NCBI GenBank assembly: GCA_947489085.1
Contig: CANLCJ010000013.1
Location: 1-64,000, forward strand
DNA from: an uncultured Flavobacteriaceae bacterium
GTDB lineage: Bacteria; Bacteroidota; Bacteroidia; Flavobacteriales; Flavobacteriaceae
Length of the DNA: 64,000 nt
Direction: 5' to 3'
The position numbers were made by a program, and so were the translations under genes. Numbering within the stretch: the first letter of the stretch is position 1; each line of letters begins with the position of its first letter. The notes beneath the pieces were generated by a model. That model saw only the letters and a program-made list of their open reading frames with translations, was not told where the DNA came from and did no database searches. Below are positions 15,744-24,658 of the stretch, piece after piece.

Positions 15744-16310
15744 TTATTTTAATCCTCTTATTTGCGATTCGAAACAGGCGTTTACATAATACCTGTAATT
15801 GAGTTCGTCTCTTAATTTTCCTAGTTTTTCTAGTTCTTCTACCAAAACTGCCGACATTTCTGCTAGCGCGACGTGGGTCATCCCCAACAATTCGTTATAA
15901 TGATGCACTTTAGGCGTTTGCGCTATCGATATTAAAAAGCTCTCTGTGTACAACTCCGTCATTCGCGACATGAGTAACAACCCTAAGTTGTAATTACGGT
16001 AATCTCGATTTACCCAAAGCGAAGAACGCTCGAATACCGAGTGCCCTTTTACATGGTGCTCGTGTGCAAAAATATGCCCATGAATAGCATCCCCTTTCTT
16101 TAGTATGAAGCAGCCATTTTTTAAGCGTCTTCTTAAAAGTGCTACAGGCACAAAATACAAGGCTGGTAAGGCTTTAGATCGTTCTGAAATTGTTTCTAAA
16201 ACGTCTTCTGGCAATTTATATACCAACTGCACGTCTATACCTTCTTCTAGGCAATAGGCTTCTGCATCACTAATTACACTTTTTATATCTGTGTTCAATA
16301 TAAAATCCAT
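15744..16310 (-). CDS. GNAT-like protein, probable N-acylglutamate synthase
   Basis: 188-residue GNAT-like protein heading the arg/pro operon. The central part (GCFILKKGDAIHGHIFAHEHHV, then RSSLWVNRDYRNYNLGLLLMSRM) has the layout of a GNAT core, with a degenerate acetyl-CoA loop (R-N-Y-N-L-G in place of Q-x-x-G-x-G/A). No other gene in this operon supplies the first step of the pathway, acylation of glutamate. The position matches the GNAT gene next to argG in Bacteroides thetaiotaomicron (BT3761), which, as I recall, was linked genetically to that step. The acyl donor (acetyl- or succinyl-CoA) is unknown. Confidence 0.6.
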   Translation of the reverse strand: MDFILNTDIKSVISDAEAYCLEEGIDVQLVYKLPEDVLETISERSKALPALYFVPVALLRRRLKNGCFILKKGDAIHGHIFAHEHHVKGHSVFERSSLWVNRDYRNYNLGLLLMSRMTELYTESFLISIAQTPKVHHYNELLGMTHVALAEMSAVLVEELEKLGKLRDELNYRYYVNACFESQIRGLK

Positions 16311-16622
16311 TTTTAACTACCATTATGGTAACGACACGCTCGGAAAAAACCAATGTGTACGATTTATTCTAGACGCCTACTGGCTTCTTAAAACATTTTA
16401 AAAAAAACTAACGAAATACCGAAAGTGATTACTTTCTTATGCTATAGCTACCCCATAGGGGCGGCGTACATTGTGGAAACGCGCAACTGCCACTTTAGCT
16501 GTATTGGCTAAAGTAAGAGAGATAAAAGATATGTTGTTTCCTGCTTTCACTGAATAACTACTTAACTATTAACTCTAAATCGTCGGCGTTAGCCCCTTTC
16601 GTTAATATTGCTTGCAAAAGTA
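16311..16622 (-). promoter_or_regulatory. arg/pro operon promoter and structured 5' leader
   Basis: A TACTTTTG box (16615-16622, minus strand) matches the Bacteroidota -7 consensus TAnnTTTG. About 300 nt of untranslated RNA follow before the first ATG at 16310. The leader contains a perfect 8-bp hairpin (ACTTTAGC/GCTAAAGT, 16493-16515), a GAAAGT/ACTTTC hairpin near 16421-16436, and an 8-T run near 16402-16409. AACGAAA near the 5' end (16596-16602) is complementary to TTTCGTT near the 3' part (16411-16418), so alternative long-range pairings are possible. No known riboswitch class is recognised. Confidence 0.45.
16437..16550 (-). CDS. Candidate 37-codon leader peptide of the arg operon
   Basis: A GTG-initiated frame within the leader, 37 codons plus TAA. 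It starts VKAGNNISFISLTLANTAKV and ends AVARFHNVRRPYGVAIA. Three Arg codons (CGT, CGC, CGC) fall in a seven-codon stretch near the end, the layout expected for an arginine-sensing attenuator peptide. A small hairpin and a T run follow. There is no ATG and no ribosome binding site, and the long leader could equally be a pure RNA element, so this remains tentative. Confidence 0.3.
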   Translation of the reverse strand: MKAGNNISFISLTLANTAKVAVARFHNVRRPYGVAIA

Positions 16623-16758
16623 CAACTTATTATTTACATATTGAGTTGTTTTGTCGAACTTTTAATCTTTGCTACTATCGATATACAATTTTATCAGTAG
16701 ACAACACAGGTCTAAACACGCCATAAACACTCTAAATGTTTAAGTTTTTGGTTGTTAT
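16623..16758. other. Intergenic region upstream of the arg promoter
   Basis: AT-rich spacer between the arg/pro promoter and the porin-like gene. No ORF, RNA or strong terminator was seen. Confidence 0.4.
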
Positions 16759-17319
16759 TTACAAAGGTATTCTAAGACCAAGATAAAAAACTCCTATTAC
16801 CTGCTTCACCTCTTGTTCTTGATAAAATGCTAAGCCTAAATCGATACCATTTTTTTTACCCAACCCTAAACCAAAGGCGGTAGTAAAATGGGGTGTTATT
16901 CCTCTTTTATCTATAGTATCTACAAGCGTAGACGTATCAAAACTACCGATTGAGGCTCCAGCACCTAATTCTAAGAAAGGAGATATGTAGGGAATTGGAA
17001 CTCTAAGACGTAATTTACCTCCTAGTAAAGCAGCTCGTGTTTCTGCTTTTTCTATTGGTGGATCACCCAGAAATTCTTCTTCGTCTACATTGGTTGAAAT
17101 CAAACCTATATACGGTCTCAATTCTAACCAAGTCTTCGTAATAAGTATCCAATCGATTTGCCCGTAAAACCCTCCACTTAGCGAAGCAACACCTTCTCTG
17201 TTTTCAGGTGCACCAACGCCGTAACCTATTTGCAAATTGACTGCTTGTTTTTTTATAAATTGTGCCTGGGCTATACTTGCAAACTGCAACGCTACTAATA
17301 GTAATATATTTTTAAGCAT
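16759..17319 (-). CDS. Outer-membrane beta-barrel protein (small porin-like)
   Basis: 186 residues with an N-terminal signal peptide (MLKNILLLVALQFASIAQAQ). The rest is alternating short amphipathic strands (AVNLQIGYGVG, FYGQIDWILI, WLELRPYIGLIS, ALLGGKLRLRVPIPYISPFLELGAG, FGLGLGKKNGIDLGLAFYQ) ending in VIGVFYLGLRIPL. A terminal aromatic-rich strand like this is typical of outer-membrane barrels. Probably an eight-stranded barrel. No specific function can be assigned. Monocistronic. Confidence 0.7.
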   Translation of the reverse strand: MLKNILLLVALQFASIAQAQFIKKQAVNLQIGYGVGAPENREGVASLSGGFYGQIDWILITKTWLELRPYIGLISTNVDEEEFLGDPPIEKAETRAALLGGKLRLRVPIPYISPFLELGAGASIGSFDTSTLVDTIDKRGITPHFTTAFGLGLGKKNGIDLGLAFYQEQEVKQVIGVFYLGLRIPL

Positions 17320-17596
17320 ACCGATTTCTTACTATAAATATAGTCCAAAAATAACAGTTTAAAACATTACAAAAAAGATTTTCGGCATTAAGTTAGTTTT
17401 AACAATCCTTTTTTATAATATAAGTATACGGTGTTAAATATTCTACAGAAAATTAACATCTGCTTTTAAGTCAACTTTTATCTTTCTACAATATATATTG
17501 TTCTCTACCGAATTACTCACTACAAAAAGAGTGTACAATTAAACTTCTACAAAACTTAAAAACTGATTTCTTAAATCTCTTGTTTTTTATCTAAAT

Positions 17597-18637
17597 CTAC
17601 TTTGAAGCAAAATAAATAAACGCTCTAAGGTCTTCCAATTGTTTTTCGCTAAGACGTTCTTTTGTATAATGTGGCATATAAGGCTTGTGCCCTGGTATAG
17701 GGTAAGTGCCTTTTCGTGTGATATTATATAAAGAAAACGGCTTACCATTTTGCGTTTTTCTTTTAAGAAATTTATAACTCAACTTGTCTTTACCCAATTT
17801 TAAATACTCTCCAGTTCCATTTGGCCCATGACAACTTAAACAACTAGACGTATAGATATGCTCTCCTAAATTAGGATCTCCTGTAATAGCAGTGTTCCTT
17901 GATGGGTTAGGTTCTAAAAAGGTTGCTGGAGAATAGCTAAGATAGCGAGATTTAATAAACTTTATTATGCTATCGTTTTTAGTTCTGTTAGCAGTATTAA
18001 TCGTCTTTAAATCTGTTTTAGACAGCTTTAAATCTTCGAGTTTTAAATCTATGGTCCATAAATAAGACAGTATAACATCTTCTTCCCACTGTTCTAAACG
18101 GCGCCCTTGCGAGCACACTTCTGCACATAACTGCAATGCGCCTCTAAGGCTTTTACGTGCTGGTACTACTAAATCTCCATATTTTTTATAATAATCGCCA
18201 TTGTACCAACTCTCTCGGTTAACAGTACCATATAGTGTTGTGCCTTGTAGAAAAGGAATGTCCTGTTTAACGGCGTAATCTAGCCGTGCTTCGGGGTCGC
18301 TATACCTTAAATCTGGATCTTCTTTAACTATATTATGGCAGTCTGTACACTTATAAAATTTTGAAATAAACTTGGTTTTCTTTCCATTTCTAATTGTTCT
18401 TCCTTTTTTAATAAGGTCTTCCCCCATTTGCACTTTTTCTTGGTCTAGAACTGGGATATAATGAGACTGCGGTTTTTCTCCAAAAGCTTTTAAAACAGAA
18501 AAGACAGACGAGGAAGGCGTCCAATCTGGTAAATCTATAGTCTTAAACGACCAAAATATTGCAGCCAATGCGAAAAGGACTAACGCAGCTGCATTGTTTT
18601 TCTTTTTGAATAGCTTGTTTTTAAAAAACTGCTTCAT
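17597..18637 (-). CDS. Membrane-anchored diheme c-type cytochrome
   Basis: 346 residues. An N-terminal uncleaved anchor (AAALVLFALAAIFWSF, about 16-31) leads into a periplasmic protein with two heme c sites: CTDCH (97-101) and CLSCH (256-260). The second is a class I domain with GPNGTG and a likely Met ligand at M321 (YMPHYT). The first domain has more insertions and a CAEVC pair (171-175) without His. This architecture suits an electron carrier or a subunit of a periplasmic oxidase. It lies upstream of the porin-like gene and in the same direction as the ThuA, DUF302 and cupredoxin genes, which points to a redox-related locus. Confidence 0.8.
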   Translation of the reverse strand: MKQFFKNKLFKKKNNAAALVLFALAAIFWSFKTIDLPDWTPSSSVFSVLKAFGEKPQSHYIPVLDQEKVQMGEDLIKKGRTIRNGKKTKFISKFYKCTDCHNIVKEDPDLRYSDPEARLDYAVKQDIPFLQGTTLYGTVNRESWYNGDYYKKYGDLVVPARKSLRGALQLCAEVCSQGRRLEQWEEDVILSYLWTIDLKLEDLKLSKTDLKTINTANRTKNDSIIKFIKSRYLSYSPATFLEPNPSRNTAITGDPNLGEHIYTSSCLSCHGPNGTGEYLKLGKDKLSYKFLKRKTQNGKPFSLYNITRKGTYPIPGHKPYMPHYTKERLSEKQLEDLRAFIYFASK

Positions 18638-18825
18638 AACTTTCTTTTTTGATTAACAATATACCATTTTTTAACAAAAACTACTCTGTTGGTCTTGATC
18701 GCTCAAGCATCCTTTCTTTAAAATTGTTGTTTTTAGTGTTTTTTGAAATATTAAATCGTGGTAAAGTACACAAAACTTTCAGTGTTCTGTTAAAATTTCG
18801 TTCACCAAGATTCTAATTAGGTTAT

Positions 18826-19833
18826 CTAAGGTTCGTATACAAACGTTCTTTTAGAAACCTTATTTTTAGAAGGAAAGTCTTTAGGCATTTTGTTGCGCTT
18901 AACGTTACCTGTTGCAGCCCATTCTGTACCTCGCTTAAATAAAGTTATAAAACCCACACACTCCAGAGATTCTGTATCGTGGCCAAGTGTTGTGTGAAAC
19001 ACTCTACCTTTATAATAGTCTATAGCCATAACCACAGGTTCTTTATGTTGCAATTCAGGATTTTTTTTAACAGATACAGATGTTGCTAAAACACTAACAT
19101 TTTCGGCAGGTCCTCTTAAATATGCATAACACTCGTCTTTAGCATGCATCCATTTTTTTGGCATGTGCAATGTTACGGGGTGTGTTGTATTGTATAGTGT
19201 TACTAAAAAGGGTTCGCGTTTACCATGTGCTCCTACTATACCTGCTGCACTATCTTTAACTACTTTATTGTGGGCATCTACATATAAATAAACACCATTT
19301 TTATCTGTTCTACCACCCCAACCACCAATAGCAATCATCTGGTTATAGGCGTTCCAATTGGCAAAACAATTATTAGCGCTGTGTACACTTACAAATCCCC
19401 CCCCGTTTTTCATGTAAGCTTCAAAATTTCGCTGTGTTTGCTCAGGCCAAGGCGCTGCTTTGTAGCCTAAATTTGAAATTACAACATCATATTTAAAAAA
19501 ATCTGGATTGAAATTAGGGTCGGTTTTAGGTGCTGTTTCAATACCTTCTTGTACGCCAGCAAAAGGCAACCAATCTTGAAACGCTGTACTGTGGTAAAGG
19601 TATTTTGTTCGAGCTATATCTACAGTAAATTGTCCTGTTTCTTCTAAATACTGTTTTAACATTATTGTAGATTTTGGCCAAACAACATGGTGGTTTTGAC
19701 CGTCTATAATTAATGCTTTTAGTTTTTTAGATACTCCTGCATTTAACGCGTAAGAAGGTATAACACTAATTGCCATTGCAAGCAGAAACACAACCTTTAA
19801 ATTTTGAACTTTTAGAATGAAAGATTGGGACAT
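18826..19833 (-). CDS. Secreted ThuA-like domain protein
   Basis: 335 residues with a signal peptide (VVFLLAMAISVIPSYALN near residues 13-30). The ThuA (class I amidotransferase-like) domain follows: KALIIDGQNHHVVWPKSTI, GFVSVHSANNCF, WGGRTDKNGVYLYVD, TTHPVTLHMPKKWMHAKDECY, and GRVFHTTLGHD near the end. The domain occurs in trehalose/sugar-utilisation and 3-ketoglycoside enzymes, but its reaction is often unknown. The nucleophilic Cys typical of amidotransferases is not evident. 188 bp upstream of the cytochrome gene. Confidence 0.8.
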   Translation of the reverse strand: MSQSFILKVQNLKVVFLLAMAISVIPSYALNAGVSKKLKALIIDGQNHHVVWPKSTIMLKQYLEETGQFTVDIARTKYLYHSTAFQDWLPFAGVQEGIETAPKTDPNFNPDFFKYDVVISNLGYKAAPWPEQTQRNFEAYMKNGGGFVSVHSANNCFANWNAYNQMIAIGGWGGRTDKNGVYLYVDAHNKVVKDSAAGIVGAHGKREPFLVTLYNTTHPVTLHMPKKWMHAKDECYAYLRGPAENVSVLATSVSVKKNPELQHKEPVVMAIDYYKGRVFHTTLGHDTESLECVGFITLFKRGTEWAATGNVKRNKMPKDFPSKNKVSKRTFVYEP

Positions 19834-20001
19834 ACACTGTATTTTAAAATCTAATGCTCAGAAAATTGAATCTCTAAGACACATCTGTTTAAATTTAACT
19901 GATAAACCATATTAGACATACGGACTCTAAATATCTCATGCTCTAAAATAAATTAAGCATAGAGGCTTACACCTCAATAGTATCATACTGTCGAACAGTT
20001 A

Positions 20002-20469
20002 TTAATTTGAACTAATAGCTTTAGTTGTAATAGCATCTAGTGCATTTGTAATTTTTTCCAGCACAGCATCCTCTCCTTCAATATTATGCCTGCTTTTAAG
20101 GTATTGGGGGGTGTTATATGCTATTTTAGTTTGCGTTCCATCTTCGGTATACACAATTATTTTCTGAGGCAAATCTATACTTGCTGTTGGGCTGGCTTGC
20201 ATTAATGGTGTACCTAAGTTGGGGTTACCAAACATGATGATTTTTGTAGGTTGTAACACTTTACCAACAGATGCCGCGTTTTTACTATGGTCTAACTCTA
20301 ATAGTATTTTTAAATTGGGGTTATTTGCAAGTAATGTCTTTAACTTAGTATATGTTGTTTCTACGTCGTAAGGGCTTTGTTTTATAATAAGATTATTTTC
20401 CATTGTTTTAGAGTTGCAAGAGGTTAATAGTAATGCGAAACAAATCCATATAGATTGTATATAAGACAT
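20002..20469 (-). CDS. DUF302 domain lipoprotein
   Basis: 155 residues. The signal sequence IQSIWICFALLLTSC (4-18) ends in a lipobox Cys. The mature part is a DUF302 domain: QSPYDVETTYTKLKTLL, KILLELDHSKNAASVG, TKIIMFGNPNLGTPLMQASP and IVYTEDGTQTKIAYNTPQYLKSRH. The family is small and often found with heavy-metal or redox genes; its biochemical role is not established. It sits between ThuA and the cupredoxin genes in the same direction. Confidence 0.82.
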   Translation of the reverse strand: MSYIQSIWICFALLLTSCNSKTMENNLIIKQSPYDVETTYTKLKTLLANNPNLKILLELDHSKNAASVGKVLQPTKIIMFGNPNLGTPLMQASPTASIDLPQKIIVYTEDGTQTKIAYNTPQYLKSRHNIEGEDAVLEKITNALDAITTKAISSN

Positions 20470-20551
20470 TGCTAGTAGTTTTTAATTATTTAGAAAGTGA
20501 GTCGTACTATTATCGAAATATTTACAAATACAGGACGTTACTTGTATTGTT

Positions 20552-21097
20552 TTATTCTACAATAAATTTACCTTTCATCAAAGCATAGTGCCCTGGGAAA
20601 CTACAGATGTAATTGTATACACCTGCGGGAGGTGCTTTAAAGCTAACTGTTGTTGTTTCTCCTCCACCAATCAATTTCGTATGCGCGATTACGTTTTGCT
20701 CAAATTTTTTAGGTATGTATTCTGTTTCTTTTGCTATAACTGCTGCGTTACCAAAGACAGTAACAGACACGTTGTTATTTAAAATAACGAGATTATGCCC
20801 CATAACATGTGCCGCCATACGTCCTTTATGCCGCAATGTTAATAGCACTGTTTGTCCTGCTTTTGCTTTTAATTCTTTCTTATCGAATTGCATGGCATCG
20901 TTAGCAGTAACAACCAAACGAACGGTATTTCCATCTTCCGGGATTACGTCTTCTTTAGTGGTAAGCTTAAGCTCTTGAGAAGGCTGCTTGTTTTCAACTT
21001 TCCCCTTGCAACTTACCATAAATTGTAGTGCTACACATAGTATGACACAACATAATGATTTTTGCTTGCCATACTTTCTAAAAGATTGCAACTTCAT
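20552..21097 (-). CDS. Azurin/plastocyanin-like cupredoxin lipoprotein
   Basis: 181 residues from the ATG at 21097 (MKLQSFRKYGKQKS). A longer frame to 21175 would read through a terminator hairpin and is rejected. The signal peptide SLCCVILCVALQFMVSC ends in a lipobox Cys. The C-terminal half is a type 1 copper domain: His in MGHNLVI, then C-x4-H-x3-M in YICSFPGHYALMKGKF, so all four ligands are present. It probably shuttles electrons in the periplasm, possibly to or from the neighbouring diheme cytochrome. Confidence 0.85.
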   Translation of the reverse strand: MKLQSFRKYGKQKSLCCVILCVALQFMVSCKGKVENKQPSQELKLTTKEDVIPEDGNTVRLVVTANDAMQFDKKELKAKAGQTVLLTLRHKGRMAAHVMGHNLVILNNNVSVTVFGNAAVIAKETEYIPKKFEQNVIAHTKLIGGGETTTVSFKAPPAGVYNYICSFPGHYALMKGKFIVE

Positions 21098-21126
21098 AGC
21101 ATTTCTAATTTTAAATTTCCAATAAC

Positions 21127-21168
21127 ACAAAAGCAACCAAAACCTGTTAGGGCTTGGTTGCTTTTTTA
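21127..21168. terminator. Bidirectional-looking terminator after the gapN-like gene
   Basis: AAAAGCAACCAA pairs with TTGGTTGCTTTT around a GGGCTT/AACAGG loop, with T runs on both strands. It lies just after the stop of the aldehyde dehydrogenase gene and before the cupredoxin start, so the cupredoxin probably has its own promoter. Confidence 0.7.
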
Positions 21169-21174
21169 TCTGCA

Positions 21175-22767
21175 TTACAGTATATAGTCTGTACTTATAA
21201 AATTAGACGCTTTTTGGTCTAATAATTCATTTAGTATGGCATTATTGTAAGCGTTGTCTTTTGAGGCTACAAAGGTTCTAATAGAAAATGAACGCAAAGC
21301 ATCTGTAACACTTAGGGTAGCTACTGCAGAATCCTTACGCCCTGTAAAAGGATACACATCTGGCCCACGTTGACAAGAGCTGTTTAAGTTAACCCTACAC
21401 ACTAAATTTACCAAAGCGTCGATAAGCGGCGCCAATGTGGTTACATTTTTACCAAATAGGCTTACTTGCTGTCCATAATCTGAGGCTGCCATATCATTTA
21501 AAGGTTCTTCAATATCAGAAAACGGCACAACAGGAATTACAGGACCAAATTGTTCTTCTTCAAACACACGCATGCCCTTTGCTACAGGGTACAATACCGC
21601 TGGAAAAATAAAATTTTCGGAAGTTTGCCCTCCTTTGGTATTTAACACTTTTGCGCCTTTATCTGTAGCATCTGAAATAAGTTCTTGAATGTAAGCTGGT
21701 TTATCTGTTTCCGGTAGCGGTGTTAGTTTAGCCCCCTCATCCCAAGGGTTTGCAAATTTTAACTGGTCTACCTTATAGGCGAAACGCCTGTTAAATTCTT
21801 CAACTATAGATTCATGGACATAAAGCACTTTTAATGCTGTACAACGTTGGCCGTTAAAGGATAATGTACCCGCAATACACTCCTCTACAGCTAAGTCTAA
21901 ATCGGCATCTGGCAATACAATCGCTGGATTTTTAGCTTCTAGACCTAAAACCATACGCAAACGGTTGCCTTTTGGGTGCTGACTTTGTAGAGCATTTGCA
22001 GACGTACTGTTACCTATTAACGCCAACACATCTACCTTACCTGATTTCATAATAGGAGCTGCTAAAACGCGGCCTCTACCGTATACAACATTTACCACGC
22101 CTTTTGGAAAACTATTTTGAAACGCTTCTAATAGTGGCGATAGCAATAAAACCCCCAGTTTGGCGGGTTTAAAAATCGCTGTATTCCCCATAATAAGAGC
22201 AGGGATTAATAAACAAAACGTTTCATTTAACGGGTAATTGTAAGGGCCTAAACACAGCACCACACCTAAAGGACCTCTACGAATGTGCGCATAGACTCCA
22301 GAGTTTTTTTCAAACCTTGCGGCATCTCTATCTAGGTCTTTATATGCTTCGATGGTATCGTAAATGTAGTCTACAGTTCTATCAAATTCTTTTTGAGAAT
22401 CTGGCAACGTTTTTCCAATTTCCCACATAAGCAATTTTACTACCTCATCGCGCTTGGTTTTCATTTGCTTTACAAATTTTTCCAAACAGGCAATTCTAGC
22501 TTCTACTTTCATCGTAGGCCATAAACCTTGCCCATTGTTATAAGCTGTTGTTGCAGAATTTAAAGCTTCTAAGGCTTCGGTTTCTCCCAACTGTGGAATA
22601 GTTCCTAAAAGTGTTGGCTCATACGTTTCTGTAGATGAAATTGTAGAGTAAATTTCGGTAGTGGCTCCTTGCCATTGTTTTAATTCTCCATCCACCAAAT
22701 AAGTTGTTTGGTGTAATAGCGATTTTATTTTATAAGCTTCTGGTATGTTTGTTAGCGTTTCTGTCAT
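21175..22767 (-). CDS. gapN: NADP-dependent glyceraldehyde-3-phosphate dehydrogenase-like (aldehyde dehydrogenase)
   Basis: 530-residue aldehyde dehydrogenase. Seen: [20 protein letters not shown] (substrate/NAD(P) channel, ~175-194), [10 protein letters not shown], the catalytic Glu in [17 protein letters not shown] and the catalytic Cys in [16 protein letters not shown]. The Y-N-Y-P and G-Q-R-C-T-A signatures fit the non-phosphorylating GAPDH branch, which oxidises glyceraldehyde-3-phosphate straight to 3-phosphoglycerate and makes NADPH. A different aldehyde substrate cannot be excluded. Monocistronic, with a terminator after it. Confidence 0.72.
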   Translation of the reverse strand: MTETLTNIPEAYKIKSLLHQTTYLVDGELKQWQGATTEIYSTISSTETYEPTLLGTIPQLGETEALEALNSATTAYNNGQGLWPTMKVEARIACLEKFVKQMKTKRDEVVKLLMWEIGKTLPDSQKEFDRTVDYIYDTIEAYKDLDRDAARFEKNSGVYAHIRRGPLGVVLCLGPYNYPLNETFCLLIPALIMGNTAIFKPAKLGVLLLSPLLEAFQNSFPKGVVNVVYGRGRVLAAPIMKSGKVDVLALIGNSTSANALQSQHPKGNRLRMVLGLEAKNPAIVLPDADLDLAVEECIAGTLSFNGQRCTALKVLYVHESIVEEFNRRFAYKVDQLKFANPWDEGAKLTPLPETDKPAYIQELISDATDKGAKVLNTKGGQTSENFIFPAVLYPVAKGMRVFEEEQFGPVIPVVPFSDIEEPLNDMAASDYGQQVSLFGKNVTTLAPLIDALVNLVCRVNLNSSCQRGPDVYPFTGRKDSAVATLSVTDALRSFSIRTFVASKDNAYNNAILNELLDQKASNFISTDYIL

Positions 22768-22896
22768 GATGTTTAACTTTTAATAAAGCTAAGATACCTA
22801 ATTTTAGAAATCAGGTATCGAAACTGTTAAAGTTATTTAAAGACAACGTTTAATTTGTAGCTTTCCTATTTTTAAACTTTAATCTTCAAATCTCAC

Positions 22897-24348
22897 ATGA
22901 AAAAAATTTTTACTTTTTTAGCTTTAACACTAACATTTGCAGCTACAGCTCAAGATATAGTTCCTGATGATGGTTTTGGCACAAATGGACTATCTGTTAT
23001 TGAGCTATCTTCTAATGGTCTTAATGACTTTGATTCTGCCATACAAGAGGATGGTAAAATTATAATTACGGGAGAGCGCACTATCGCTCCCAACAATGAG
23101 GAATTTTATACAGCTAGACTCAATACCGATGGCAGCCCAGATTTAAGTTTTGCTAACAATGGTTTTTTTACAGATGTACAGTTTGAATTTCCTCCTAATA
23201 GAACACAAATTTTCTTTTTCGATAACGACATTATTATCGTGACTGGTTTAGGTGTTATTCGATTAGATGTAAATGGGGAACTTGTAACATCTTTTGGAGA
23301 TAATGGCGTGTTTGGTAACACTAGTGTTTTTAACGAATTTGGAACAGGATCTCCTTCTGCCTTAATAGGCGATGTATTGTATTCGGTGGGGTCTAACAGT
23401 ACACTATTTGCTTTAAATCTTAATACGGGAACATCTAACACAATAAACTTATCAAATTTTAACGGCATTCCTATTGGAGTTTATTTAGGCGCTAACAATC
23501 TACTTTACGTAGAATGCAGAAACAGACAAACATTTACCGATGCGGTTACAGCTATAGATGTTAATGGCAACGTAAATACAGCTTTTGGCAATAATGGCAC
23601 TCTCGTTATTCAACAATCTAATACAGAAGAGGAACTTGATACTAATGTTAGCATATATATTTTAGACGCTTTTGAAAATCTTTACGCAACATCTCGTATT
23701 AGTAATGCTGAAGGCACTACAACTATAGTTAGAAAATTCGACACTAATGGAAATTTAGTCGCTAATTTTAGCGATAACGGAATTGTTTCTATTCCCAATA
23801 CATTAGTTACAGCTTTAGATATTTTAGAGGACCAACTCTACCTTGCAGGTGCAGAATTGTTAGCAGACATTAGCAGTACAGATTCGCAACTTAATCTTTC
23901 TGTAGTTCGTTTGAATACTGAAACAGGCGACCAAGACACAACGTTTAACAATACAGGAAGCTTTGTTTTTAACTCTAATTCTGAACAAGAGGTGGCTATC
24001 GATTTTAATGCAATAACCGAAAACACATTTATTGTATCTGGAGGAAAACTTGATGATACTCAATTCGTGGCGCGTTTTATCAACAGCAATCTCTTATCGA
24101 CTAACGACACGGCACTACCAACAAACAGTATTCGTTTTAAAAACCCTATTACTACTGATGTATTGGCATTTTCGAGTGCTATCTCCATTGACAACATAAG
24201 CTTATACAACACATTAGGAAGAAAAGTAGCTTTTACTAAAAACACCAACGAAATAAACACAAGCACACTATCTAACGGTACTTATTTTGCGCATTTAACG
24301 CTTAAAAACAAGCAAATTATTACTAAAAAAGTAATTATTAACAGATAG
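22897..24348 (+). CDS. Secreted delta-60-repeat protein with T9SS sorting domain (copy 1)
   Basis: 483 residues. Signal peptide MKKIFTFLALTLTFAATAQ. The body has delta-60-type repeats, each ending like DGSPDLSFANNGFF, GELVTSFGDNGVF, GNVNTAFGNNGTL, GNLVANFSDNGIV and DQDTTFNNTGSF, which usually build a beta-propeller-like fold. The last ~80 residues (SIRFKNPITTDVLAFSS, ISLYNTLGRKV, STLSNGTYFAHLTLKNKQ, then KKVIINR) are a type A sorting domain for type IX secretion. The protein is therefore exported to the surface or medium. Substrate or ligand unknown. The second copy begins 310 bp downstream. Confidence 0.85.
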   Translation: MKKIFTFLALTLTFAATAQDIVPDDGFGTNGLSVIELSSNGLNDFDSAIQEDGKIIITGERTIAPNNEEFYTARLNTDGSPDLSFANNGFFTDVQFEFPPNRTQIFFFDNDIIIVTGLGVIRLDVNGELVTSFGDNGVFGNTSVFNEFGTGSPSALIGDVLYSVGSNSTLFALNLNTGTSNTINLSNFNGIPIGVYLGANNLLYVECRNRQTFTDAVTAIDVNGNVNTAFGNNGTLVIQQSNTEEELDTNVSIYILDAFENLYATSRISNAEGTTTIVRKFDTNGNLVANFSDNGIVSIPNTLVTALDILEDQLYLAGAELLADISSTDSQLNLSVVRLNTETGDQDTTFNNTGSFVFNSNSEQEVAIDFNAITENTFIVSGGKLDDTQFVARFINSNLLSTNDTALPTNSIRFKNPITTDVLAFSSAISIDNISLYNTLGRKVAFTKNTNEINTSTLSNGTYFAHLTLKNKQIITKKVIINR

Positions 24349-24385
24349 AAACTCCAGTAATTGTAAAAGCGGAGGTATACAAACT

Positions 24386-24427
24386 AAAAAAGTGATTATC
24401 TGCAAACAATGCCTATAATCACTTTTT
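24386..24427. terminator. Terminator after delta-60 gene copy 1
   Basis: AAAAAGTGATTAT pairs with ATAATCACTTTTT around CTGCAAACAATGCCT. A near-identical hairpin follows copy 2 at 26162-26197, where it also faces the end of ilvA. It therefore serves convergent transcripts. Confidence 0.75.
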
Positions 24428-24446
24428 GTGTTTTCAGAGAAATTAA

Positions 24447-24553
24447 TTATACCAAAAACCGAAACAAGCTGGAGTGTCATTCAAATAATTGCCATAAAAG
24501 TTACACTGTTTTAGTCTAGCTACAAGCAGTTCTAAATTTCCAACTGTTTTTAA
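24447..24553 (-). pseudogene. Dead duplicate of the ilvA 3' end
   Basis: About 107 bp match the last ~36 codons of ilvA (26218-26325) in the same orientation and at the same distance from the upstream hairpin. At least one 1-nt deletion near 24469 breaks the frame and many substitutions have built up. The similarity stops near TTTTAAC. It has no start and cannot be expressed. It is a scar of a tandem duplication that copied a delta-60 gene together with the neighbouring ilvA end. Confidence 0.8.
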
Positions 24554-24612
24554 CGCTTTGCTTTTACAGTAATTAGCCTTTGAAAATTGTTAAAATTATC
24601 TTAACATCAAGT

Positions 24613-24620
24613 TAAATTTG
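24613..24620 (+). promoter_or_regulatory. -7 promoter box of delta-60 gene copy 2
   Basis: TAAATTTG matches TAnnTTTG 38 bp before the start codon. No well-spaced TTG -33 box is present. A related TTTAATTTG lies at the equivalent place before copy 1. Confidence 0.45.
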
Positions 24621-24658
24621 TAATTTGCCGCTTTTTAAATTTAAATCCCAAATCTCTT

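Noticed and set aside
21098-21175. Upstream extension of the cupredoxin
   Set aside because: The extra codons cross a terminator hairpin, and the signal peptide begins only after the ATG at 21097.
23106-24266. Minus-strand frames opposite delta-60 copy 1
   Set aside because: Shadows of the repeats; no start context or domain.
24295-24480. 61-codon minus-strand frame
   Set aside because: It spans the terminator and the dead ilvA fragment; no independent support.
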